Shown: piece after piece, positions 18,272 to 24,960 of the stretch
Layout of the letters: each line of letters starts with the position of its first letter
Numbering within the stretch: position 1 is the stretch's first letter
Source: Vicinamibacterales bacterium
GTDB lineage: Bacteria; Acidobacteriota; Vicinamibacteria; Vicinamibacterales; UBA2999
DNA length: 64,000 bases
Direction of reading: 5' to 3'
Assembly (NCBI GenBank): GCA_041659285.1
Contig: JBAZYO010000003.1
Span: 426,831 to 490,830, forward strand
Position numbers and translations under genes: made by a program
The notes under the pieces: generated by a model
What the model was told of the DNA's origin: nothing
The model's database searches: none
Seen by the model: only the letters and a program-made list of their open reading frames with translations

Positions 18272-19723
18272 GTGCCGGTCCTGTTGATCTCCACCTACGA
18301 CCTCGGCCACCAGCCGTTTGGCCTGGCCTCGCCGGCAGCGTGGTTGAGGCGGGCCGGGTTCGAGGTGACGTGCGTGGACCTGTCGCGCGACAAGCTCGCG
18401 GCCGACGCGGTCGCCGACGCCGGCCTCGCCGCGTTCTACCTGCCCATGCACACGGCCACGCGGCTGGCCATCCCGGTCATCGCGCGACTGCGCGCCCTGA
18501 ATCCGGCGCTCACGATCGCCGCGTATGGCCTTTATGCTCCGCTGAACCAAGCGCTCTTGCGCGAGCATGGTGTGTCGATAGTGCTCGGTCCTGAGAGCGA
18601 AAGCGATCTGGTGGCGGCCGCCATCGCCTCGCTCGCACCCGGCACTGTGGCATCCGCCTTCGCTCGCACAGAACACCAGGGCGAGCTTCGGCGAGACCTC
18701 GCTGTAGCGGCCTCTGGCCGCGGCGACGGGCGCTTGGCACGTTTGCAGTTCATCCAGCCCGACCGGTCCGGCCTGCCGGCATTGGATCGCTACGCGAGCC
18801 TGCAGATGCCGGATGGCACGCGCAAGGTGGTGGGCGCGACCGACGCGACCCGCGGCTGCAAGCACCGGTGCCGGCATTGTCCGATTGTGCCTGTCTACGA
18901 TGGCCAGTTTCGCGTCGTCCCGGTGGACGTCGTGCTCGCCGACGTGCGGGCGCAGGTGGCGCAGGGCGCGGCCCACATCACCTTCGGTGATCCGGACTTC
19001 TTCAACGGGCCCGCCCATGCCCGCAAGCTGGTCGAAGCGCTGCACGCCGAGTTTGCCTCGCTCACCTACGACGCCATCATCAAGGTGGAGCACCTGCTGC
19101 AGCATCGCGAGTTGTTGCCGCTGCTGGCGCGCACGGGATGCCTGTTCGTGACCAGCGCCGTCGAGTCGGTGGACGACGAGGTGCTGGCGAAGCTCGAGAA
19201 GGGCCACACGCGGGCCGACTTCATCGCGGCGGCGGCCCTCTGCCGCGATGCCGGGCTGACCCTGGTGCCGACGTTCGTCGCGTTCACACCCTGGACCACG
19301 ATCGACGGCTATGTGGATCTGCTGGACCAGGTGGAAGAACTGGATCTGGTCCACAACGTGGCGCCGGTGCAGTGGGGCATCCGGCTGCTGGTCACCGCGC
19401 AATCGCGGCTGCTCGAGTTGCCGGATGTGCGCGAACTGATCGGACCGTTCGATCGGGCGTCGCTGACGTTCCCCTGGCGTCATCGCGACCCGCGCGTGGA
19501 CGCGCTGCAGGCCGGCGTGATGAACCTCATTGGTGTGCAAACCAACCGCCCGCGTCATGAGACCATGGACCGGATTCGACGCTTGCTGGCATCTGCGCAC
19601 CCGAGCATTCCGGCACCGAAGCACCCAAGCACTCTGCCACGTCCGCGGACCGACATCCCCTACATGAACGAGCCCTGGTACTGTTGAGCGGAACCCAGCG
19701 CAGAGCAGGTGGCTCTGTTATGA
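18272..19723 (+). CDS. CUAEP-tail radical SAM selenoprotein (TGA at 19685-19687 read as Sec)
   Basis: This encodes 483 residues if Sec is inserted. The GTG start at 18272 (GGAGG 14 nt upstream) begins the B12-binding-like Rossmann domain directly (VLLISTYDLGHQPFG); the open frame further upstream is antisense to the GltB-like gene. The radical SAM core follows with Cys196-x3-Cys200-x2-Cys203 (CKHRCRHC) for the 4Fe-4S cluster, then GDPDFF and ESVDDEVLAKLEKGHTRADF. A conventional reading stops at TGA 19685-19687 after EPWYC. Three observations argue for readthrough: the next codons give A-E-P (C471-U472-A-E-P); the extended frame ends at TGA 19721-19723, overlapping the ATP-grasp ATG as ATGA; and a GGU-loop hairpin lies at 19700-19718. 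As I recall it, NCBI defines a CUAEP/CCAEP-tail radical SAM (seleno)protein family, often with EPWYC before the motif. The substrate is unknown. A dispersed repeat is embedded near residues 128-151. Confidence 0.85.
18654..18723. repeat. Dispersed repeat embedded in frame in the radical SAM gene
   Basis: The segment CGCCTTCGCTCGC ... CGAGCTTCGGCGAG ... GTAGCGGCC ... GGCCGCGG closely matches the sequence at 61301-61370 inside the HerA-like gene. It lies between the B12-like and radical SAM domains, where an insertion is least harmful. Confidence 0.7.
19700..19718 (+). promoter_or_regulatory. Candidate bacterial SECIS hairpin
   Basis: CAGAGC (19701-19706) pairs with GCTCTG (19712-19717) around the loop AGGTG, and a G-U pair at 19700/19718 extends the stem. 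The loop GG is 21-22 nt after the TGA, close to the spacing in E. coli fdhF, where SelB recognises GGU in the apical loop. The hairpin also covers the last codons of the gene and ends beside the ATP-grasp start. Confidence 0.65.
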
Positions 19724-21015
19724 ACGCCGAGGGGCCTCCCTCCCAACCCAGACGTGTCCTGTTGCTGGCGACGACCACCGGCTACCAGACGCGGATGTTC
19801 AGCGACGCGGCGGCGGCGCTCGGTGTGGAGATCGTCTACGCCACCGATCGCTGCGATCAACTGGATGACCCGTGGCGCGATGGCGCCATTCCGATTCGCT
19901 TTCACGAAGAGTGGCGGTCGGTAGACACCATCCTCAAGGCCCTTGAATCGCGGCCGGTGTCGGGCGTGCTGGTGGTGGGCGACCGCCCCATCGTGCTGGC
20001 GGCCTACCTCACGCGGCTGCTGGGACTGCCCGGCCATCCGCCCGACGCCGCGGGCGTGGCCCGCGACAAGCGGCTGCTGCGCGCGCGCCTCAAGAGCGGC
20101 GGTTTTCCGGTGCCGGAGTGGTTCGCGGTGTCGTCCGGCCTGGATCCCGCGACCGTGCTGTCTCGCGTCACCTTTCCCGCGGTGGTGAAACCGACGGTGT
20201 TATCGGGAAGCCGCGGCGTGATTCGCGCCGACGATGAGCTGAGCTTCGTGACGGCGTTTGACCGGGTGCGACGCCTGCTCGCCTCGAGCGACGTGCGCGA
20301 GCTGCGCGATCCCGAAGGCGAGGTGATCCAGGTCGAGTCGTACATCCCTGGCGCCGAATACGCGCTGGAGGGCATCTTGGAGCACGGCGTCTTTCATACG
20401 CTGGCGATTTTCGACAAGCCGGATCCCCTCGAGGGCCCGTTCTTCGAGGAATCGGTCTACGTCACGCCGTCGCGGGCCGGCGCCGGCATCGAGCGGCAGA
20501 TCGAGGATGTCGTGAGGCGCGCCGCCAAGGTCATCGGCTTGCACCACGGTCCGGTCCATGCCGAGTGCCGGGTCAACAGTCGGGGGGTCTACGTGCTCGA
20601 AGTGGCGGCGCGGCCGATCGGCGGCCTCTGCGCGCGGGCGCTGCGATTCACGCGGCCCGGCGCGACGGCGATTGGCCTCGGGCAGTTGCTGCTGCGGCAC
20701 GCCATCGGCGAGCCGATCGGCGACTGGACCCGCGAGCCGGATGCCTCGGCGGTGATGATGATCCCCATCCCGCGCAGCGGTGTCTTCCGCGGCGTGACCG
20801 GTGTGGACGAGGCGAAGCAGGTGGCCGGCGTGGATGACGTGCGGGTGACGGCGAAGCCGGACCAGCAATTGCTGGCGCTGCCGGAGGGGGCGAGCTACCT
20901 GGGCTTCATCTTCGCCCACGCGGCCACGCCCCAGGCCGCGGAGCAGGCCGTGCGGGCGGCGCACGGCTGCCTGCGCGTGACGATCGACCCGTTGATCGAA
21001 CTGCTGCCGGGCTAG
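19720..21015 (+). CDS. ATP-grasp domain protein paired with the radical SAM selenoprotein
   Basis: This encodes 431 residues from the ATG at 19720, which overlaps the extended radical SAM stop by ATGA. An upstream in-frame start at 19684 would overlap the selenocysteine codon. An N-terminal pre-ATP-grasp Rossmann region (RRVLLLATTTGYQTRMFSDAAAALG) is followed by the ATP-grasp fold: FPAVVKPTVLSGSRGVI (nucleotide-binding Lys), QVESYIPGAEYALEG, and HAECRVNSRGVYVLEVAARPIGG with the E-x-N/A Mg-binding strand. A C-terminal biotin-carboxylase-like subdomain ends the protein. ATP-grasp enzymes form carboxylate-amine or carboxylate-thiol bonds through acyl phosphates. Coupling to the radical SAM gene suggests they modify one product in sequence; this is inference. 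Confidence 0.88.
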   Translation: MNAEGPPSQPRRVLLLATTTGYQTRMFSDAAAALGVEIVYATDRCDQLDDPWRDGAIPIRFHEEWRSVDTILKALESRPVSGVLVVGDRPIVLAAYLTRLLGLPGHPPDAAGVARDKRLLRARLKSGGFPVPEWFAVSSGLDPATVLSRVTFPAVVKPTVLSGSRGVIRADDELSFVTAFDRVRRLLASSDVRELRDPEGEVIQVESYIPGAEYALEGILEHGVFHTLAIFDKPDPLEGPFFEESVYVTPSRAGAGIERQIEDVVRRAAKVIGLHHGPVHAECRVNSRGVYVLEVAARPIGGLCARALRFTRPGATAIGLGQLLLRHAIGEPIGDWTREPDASAVMMIPIPRSGVFRGVTGVDEAKQVAGVDDVRVTAKPDQQLLALPEGASYLGFIFAHAATPQAAEQAVRAAHGCLRVTIDPLIELLPG

Positions 21016-21033
21016 CCGCGCCCGGCGCGGCTA
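21013..21033. terminator. Palindromic terminator containing both convergent stop codons
   Basis: TAGCCGCGC (21013-21021) pairs perfectly with GCGCGGCTA (21025-21033) around a 3-nt loop. The left arm begins with the ATP-grasp TAG and the right arm ends with the TAG of the minus-strand YggX gene, so each gene terminates inside a shared hairpin. Confidence 0.65.
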
Positions 21034-21360
21034 CTTGCTTTGCTGGGGCACGAAGTCGGGCGGAAGCGCCGAGCCGGCGCCGAAGAAGAAATCCTCCATG
21101 TGCTTGAGGATCAGCTCCTGTCCCTCTTTCTGCCAGGGCATGAGGCGGTATTCGTTGAGGATCATCTTCTGGCGATCCTCCCAGAGCTTCCAGGCCTGGG
21201 CCGACACGTTCTCGTAGATGCGCTGGCCGACTTCTCCGGGCCATGGCACCCTGTCGAGGCCGGGCAGTTCCTTCTGAAACTTCACGCAGAAGACCATGCG
21301 GCCGGACTTGTTGCCGGCCTGCTCGTTGGCCGGGCCGGTCGGACCTCCACACATACTCAT
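21031..21360 (-). CDS. yggX: Fe(2+)-trafficking / oxidative damage protection protein (YggX-like)
   Basis: This encodes 109 residues. The YggX fold shows MVFCVKFQKELPGLDRVPWPGEVGQRIYENVSAQAWKLWEDRQKMILNEYRL, with the conserved N-terminal Cys, the proline-rich PWPG turn and the W-x-x-W region. A short Cys/Gly-rich extension (SMCGGPTGPANEQAG) precedes the domain and could be trimmed if a later start is used. YggX protects Fe-S clusters and limits Fenton chemistry. Its presence beside a 4Fe-4S radical SAM enzyme is suggestive, but it lies on the opposite strand, so co-expression is not implied. Confidence 0.9.
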   Translation of the reverse strand: MSMCGGPTGPANEQAGNKSGRMVFCVKFQKELPGLDRVPWPGEVGQRIYENVSAQAWKLWEDRQKMILNEYRLMPWQKEGQELILKHMEDFFFGAGSALPPDFVPQQSK

Positions 21361-21405
21361 CGCTCGCGCCTCCGCTCCAATCTTACTCCGGCCCTGCTTC
21401 CCGGC

Positions 21406-21411
21406 TATGAT
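21406..21411 (+). promoter_or_regulatory. -10 box TATGAT for the small Cys-rich gene
   Basis: TATGAT is 7 nt before the GTG at 21419. An alternative ATG at 21407 lies inside this box, which favours the GTG. Confidence 0.45.
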
Positions 21412-21418
21412 CGGCCCT

Positions 21419-21640
21419 GTGGATCCCGAGGAACGTCACCGCTGTTGCTGGTACGGCCGGCGCACCGCGGAACTGCCCGAAGACCTGGGTTCGCACACCA
21501 TCGTTGACGGCGAGCTCGTCTACTGCGCCCACCCCATGTATTGGCCTGTCGTGCGCTATGAGTTCGACCTGCGGAACTGCGAAGACTGCGACGTGTTCAA
21601 GGCCCGCCGGATGGAGCGCCCGCCGGCCGCGGAATCTTAG
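21419..21640 (+). CDS. Small cysteine-rich protein of unknown function
   Basis: This encodes 73 residues from the GTG at 21419; the ATG at 21407 would add four residues but overlaps the presumed -10 box. Six Cys residues occur as a pair near the N-terminus (RHRCCWYG), a single YCAHP, and NCEDCDVF near the C-terminus. With several His this suggests a zinc or iron-sulfur site. No family is recognised. It is not in an operon: YggX lies upstream on the other strand and the FkbM gene converges, with stop codons overlapping by 4 bp (21637-21640). Proximity to the radical SAM/ATP-grasp pair is noted, but nothing shows a functional link. Confidence 0.65.
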   Translation: MDPEERHRCCWYGRRTAELPEDLGSHTIVDGELVYCAHPMYWPVVRYEFDLRNCEDCDVFKARRMERPPAAES

Positions 21641-22413
21641 CCCTTCGGCGAGACCGGCGCGAAGAAGTCATCCTGCTTGTAGGTGTGGACGCGCCGGTAG
21701 CCCCGCGCCTCGAGGAACCTGATGATGTCGGTCCGCTTCGGTTCTTCTTCGTTGTGTTCGATGGCCATCGCGCCAAACCGGTAGCGGTCGAAGGGGATGC
21801 CGCGCAGCGCGTCGAGTTCCGCGCCTTCGATGTCGAGGCTGAGGAAGTGAATGAAGGCGGGAGCCTTCGCCCGCGCGAGCACCTCGGCCAGCGTCACGGT
21901 GGTCATCTCCACGGTGGGGGCCTTTGCCGCCTCGTCCTTCCACTTGCCCAGCGTGTCGGCGATGCCGCCCAGCCCCTCATGGGTATGAAACAGCACGGTC
22001 TTGCCGGCCTCGTTCGAGACGACTTCCTTGAACATCTGGCACGAGCGTCCCTCCATGGCGGTAGGGAAGGGATCCACACAAATGCCGGTCCACCCGAGAT
22101 CCTCGAGCGCCCTGGTGTTCGAGCCGATCTGGCCGTGACCGGACCCGACGTCGAGAAACACGCCGTTGACAACGCCGGGGAACATGGCTCCGGCCACCCA
22201 CTTGTCCTGCCCGATTTCCGAGGGGTACGGCTGGTTGCCGAGCGTCTCCTGAAGGGCGATCGCGAACGCCCGGCTCAGCGGGAGCTGGCAGCACCGCCGA
22301 TTTTCGGCGAGGTACTTCGTGAATGCCTGGCCCCGCGGGCTGTAAAAGCCGGCGGTCGCAATCAACGGCAGAGCCACCCCCAGCACCAGCGCCAGCTTTG
22401 ATTTGGACATCAT
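21637..22413 (-). CDS. FkbM family methyltransferase, membrane anchored
   Basis: This encodes 258 residues from the first of two consecutive ATGs (22413, 22410). An N-terminal hydrophobic helix (LALVLGVALPLIATAGF) suggests anchoring or a signal. The methyltransferase fold shows GVFLDVGSGHGQIGSNT (SAM-binding motif I), CVDPFPTA, and the FkbM hallmark FLSLDIEGAELDALRGIPFDRYRFGAMAIEHNE. FkbM enzymes O-methylate sugars or small molecules; the acceptor is unknown. The final DFFAPVSPKG matches the usual FkbM C-terminus. Confidence 0.88.
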   Translation of the reverse strand: MMSKSKLALVLGVALPLIATAGFYSPRGQAFTKYLAENRRCCQLPLSRAFAIALQETLGNQPYPSEIGQDKWVAGAMFPGVVNGVFLDVGSGHGQIGSNTRALEDLGWTGICVDPFPTAMEGRSCQMFKEVVSNEAGKTVLFHTHEGLGGIADTLGKWKDEAAKAPTVEMTTVTLAEVLARAKAPAFIHFLSLDIEGAELDALRGIPFDRYRFGAMAIEHNEEEPKRTDIIRFLEARGYRRVHTYKQDDFFAPVSPKG

Positions 22414-22618
22414 CGGATTGTATTGATCCTCGGCAGTATCTACCCAATATGTAGTGATTTGATGCACGTGGATGGGTTAGACCCTATTTTGTCTCTAATT
22501 GTATCGATGTAACTACCTGATAAATAACATCTTATGCGATCTCTGAGTCTGTTGAGCTGGCACGCTATTCGCTAGGAAGGAAGCAGGTATACGCGTCCTC
22601 GACCGATGGGAGGTCACA
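22414..22618. other. AT-rich intergenic region upstream of the KGG gene
   Basis: This region is visibly richer in A/T than its surroundings (for example TTTTGTCTCTAATTGTATCG around 22490-22507 and GATAAATAACATC around 22518-22530). It separates divergent genes and probably holds promoters for both. GGAGGT just before 22619 is the ribosome site of the KGG gene. Confidence 0.4.
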
Positions 22619-22819
22619 GTGTTTGAGATCCGAAAGGCACGCCGGGGTTTTGCCTCGATGTCACAAGAGAAGCAGCGCGAGATTGCCAGCAAGGGTGGCC
22701 GTGCCGCTCACGCCAAGGGCACGGCGCACGAATGGTCGGCCGATGAAGCGCGTCGGGCTGGACGCAAGGGCGGTCAGGCCAGCCGCGGTGGACGGGGCAA
22801 GTTGCCGTCGGTCGAGTAG
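22619..22819 (+). CDS. KGG-motif stress-induced protein
   Basis: This encodes 66 residues from a GTG at 22619, preceded by GGAGGT with 4-5 nt spacing. Two KGG repeats are visible (IASKGGRAAHAKGTAHEWS and AGRKGGQASRGGRGK), matching the GsiB-like KGG domain of stress- and desiccation-induced hydrophilic proteins. The protein is small, basic and without hydrophobic segments, so it is likely cytoplasmic and disordered. A general stress role is inferred from the family. The long AT-rich leader region suggests regulated transcription. Confidence 0.85.
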   Translation: MFEIRKARRGFASMSQEKQREIASKGGRAAHAKGTAHEWSADEARRAGRKGGQASRGGRGKLPSVE

Positions 22820-22895
22820 TTCTCCGGAGCGTTTGTAAGAACCACTCCCGGGAAGAGAGCAGTGCTGCGCCAACCTACCCCCTGGCCGGCACTCC

Positions 22896-24941
22896 TCACT
22901 TCCTGCTCTTCACTTTCAACGTTTCGCTTTTCTCGACCTGCACCCGGGCGTCGTTGAAGCACGCGCCGCCCCCTAAATCCGACAGCGAATCCGGCACCAG
23001 CGCGTTCGACGTGTAACCGTTCGCCGTGTTGCGGCGCCACAGGCCCTTGGGCATGGCCACGGTGCCCGGCCGCAGCAGGGCCGTGAGGTGCGCCTTGATG
23101 CGCACTTCACCGAGCGCGTTCCAGACGCGGAGCGTGTCACCTTCCCCCACGCCGCGCGCCTCCGCATCGTCGGGGTGCATCTCGAGGCGCACGTCGGGCC
23201 GCGGCAGCTCGCCGAGCGTGGAGCTGATCGTGCGCTCGCTCGCAGGCGAGATCAGCGCGAGCGGGAATTCCGTCGTGGCGGGGTCCGGTTGGTAGCCATA
23301 CAGACCCATCGGGGCCTGCCGGTCGAGGATTTGTGGAAAGAGATCGACCCTGCGGTCCGGGGTTTTCGGGAACACGTCAACGAACTGGACCGGGCGGCCG
23401 TCGTATGGCGGCCTGGCCGTCCAGTTTTCCCGTAGATCGCTCCCGACCTTCTCCGGCAGGTGGCCGAGCACCGCCAGCATCGATTCGAGATCGTCGTCGG
23501 GGTCGCCCGCAACCGACAACTCCAGCCGGCGGGACAGATCGAGGAACACGTCGCTGTTGGGACGCGATTCGCCGACCGCGTCGATCACGGGTTTGCCCAG
23601 CTGCAGCGTGATGGGGCCATAGCCGCGCGCGAAATCGTAGTGTTCGAGAAAGGTCGTGGCGGGGAGCACGACATCGGCGTAGATCGCCGTGTCGGTCATC
23701 ACCTGGTCGAAGACCACGGTGAACAGATCCTCGCGCTCGAGCCCCTGGATCACGCGCCGCTGGTCGGGCAGGGTCGCCACCGGGTTGCAGTTATAGACGA
23801 ACAGCAGGTTGACCGGCGTGCCTTCCGGTTCGGAGAGAATGCGGCCGACCTTGTTCATGTTGACCGCGCGCGTGGCCGGCTCGGCGTCGGCCAGCCAGGT
23901 GCGGTCGATGTCCCACGAGGCGGAGTTGCTCATCGAAAACCCGCCGCCGCGCACGCCGAACTTGCCGGCGACCGAAGGCAGGGCCAGGACCGCCGCGGCC
24001 GCGCTGCCGCCGTTGCGGTTGCGTTCGAGTCCCCAACCGCACTTGACCAGCGCCGGGGACGTCTTCGCGTAGCGCTCGGCCAGGCCGCGGAGTTGCGCGG
24101 CGTTGATGCCGCTCACGTCGGCCGCGCGTTCGAAGGTCCAGGGACTGGCCTTCTCGCGCAGATCGGCGGCGCCGCTGGTGTGCTGATCGAGGAAAGCCTG
24201 GTCGGCGAGGCCTTCTTCGAAGAGATACCGGTGAATGGCCAGCGCCACGGGCAGGTCCGTGCCGGGCCGCACCGCCAGGTGCAGGTCCGCCTGGCGCGCG
24301 ACGGTGGTCGCGCGCGGATCCAGCACCACCACGTAGGCGCCCTGGTCGCGGGCGTCCTTGAGGAACGGCATCAGGTGGATGCCCGACACGCCGGGGTTCA
24401 CGCCCCAGATGATGATCAGCTTGGCTGACGGATAGTCTTCGTAGCTGACCGACGCCATCTTGCCGTACAGGCCCAGGTTGGCGGCGCCGGTCGGCGCCGC
24501 GCAGACGGTGCGGAGCAGCCGCGAGGTGCCGAGCCGCCGGAACAGGATGGCGTCGGCGTAGTCCTGCGTCAGGAAGCCGTTGGAGCCGCCGTAGCACAGC
24601 GGCAGGATCGTCTCGGCGCCGCCGGCCTCGCGGGCGCCGCGCACCTTCGCGGCGATCAAATCCAGGGCATCGTCCCACGTCACGCGCTTGAACTGTCCCG
24701 AGCCCTTGGCGCCGCGGCGCACGGCGGGGTAGAGCAGCCGGTCGTCGCCGTAGACGCGCTCGTGGAAGCCCCGGACCTTGGCGCAGATGTAGCCGTTGGT
24801 GATGTGGTTGTCTCTCGAGCCGTCGATCTTGGTGATGCGGCCGGCGCGCAGCGTCACGTCAAGCGTGCAGGCGTCCGGACAATCAAGTGGACACGCGGTT
24901 TGAACGTTGGATTCCGTCGGAGCCGCGCCGGGTTTCGCCAT
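22896..24941 (-). CDS. Molybdopterin-dependent oxidoreductase (formate dehydrogenase-like)
   Basis: This encodes 681 residues from the ATG at 24941; the extension to 25058 is antisense to NDH-2. N-terminal 4Fe-4S ligands are Cys17-x3-Cys21-x3-Cys25 and Cys53 (ACPLDCPDACTLDV ... GYICAKV). Cys147 in LRTVCAAPTG is at the usual Mo-ligand position, so this member uses Cys, not Sec. Further blocks are WGVNPGVSGIHLMPFLKDA, VKCGWGLERNRNGG, FVYNCNPVATLPDQ and a C-terminal molybdopterin dinucleotide-binding domain (GDTLRVWNALGEVRIKAHL). There is no Tat signal, so it is cytoplasmic. The substrate is not determinable, and no partner subunit is adjacent. It diverges from NDH-2 with a shared 19-bp promoter. 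Confidence 0.9.
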   Translation of the reverse strand: MAKPGAAPTESNVQTACPLDCPDACTLDVTLRAGRITKIDGSRDNHITNGYICAKVRGFHERVYGDDRLLYPAVRRGAKGSGQFKRVTWDDALDLIAAKVRGAREAGGAETILPLCYGGSNGFLTQDYADAILFRRLGTSRLLRTVCAAPTGAANLGLYGKMASVSYEDYPSAKLIIIWGVNPGVSGIHLMPFLKDARDQGAYVVVLDPRATTVARQADLHLAVRPGTDLPVALAIHRYLFEEGLADQAFLDQHTSGAADLREKASPWTFERAADVSGINAAQLRGLAERYAKTSPALVKCGWGLERNRNGGSAAAAVLALPSVAGKFGVRGGGFSMSNSASWDIDRTWLADAEPATRAVNMNKVGRILSEPEGTPVNLLFVYNCNPVATLPDQRRVIQGLEREDLFTVVFDQVMTDTAIYADVVLPATTFLEHYDFARGYGPITLQLGKPVIDAVGESRPNSDVFLDLSRRLELSVAGDPDDDLESMLAVLGHLPEKVGSDLRENWTARPPYDGRPVQFVDVFPKTPDRRVDLFPQILDRQAPMGLYGYQPDPATTEFPLALISPASERTISSTLGELPRPDVRLEMHPDDAEARGVGEGDTLRVWNALGEVRIKAHLTALLRPGTVAMPKGLWRRNTANGYTSNALVPDSLSDLGGGACFNDARVQVEKSETLKVKSRK

Positions 24942-24947
24942 GCCCTT

Positions 24948-24954
24948 TAGAATA
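24948..24954. promoter_or_regulatory. Symmetric bidirectional -10 (TAGAATA) between divergent genes
   Basis: TAGAAT (24948-24953) is 7 nt before the plus-strand ATG at 24961. The same bases read TATTCT (24954-24949), 7 nt before the minus-strand ATG at 24941. The two ATGs are exactly equidistant from base 24951. Confidence 0.6.
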
Positions 24955-24960
24955 GGTGAG

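Noticed and set aside
19685..19687. TGA as the true end of the radical SAM gene
   Set aside because: Considered carefully. The CUAEP continuation, the ATGA overlap of the second stop and the hairpin together outweigh it, although only homologue alignment or experiment can settle the matter.
22896..24941. Molybdopterin oxidoreductase as a second selenoprotein
   Set aside because: Cys147 occupies the metal-ligand position and the frame has no internal TGA.
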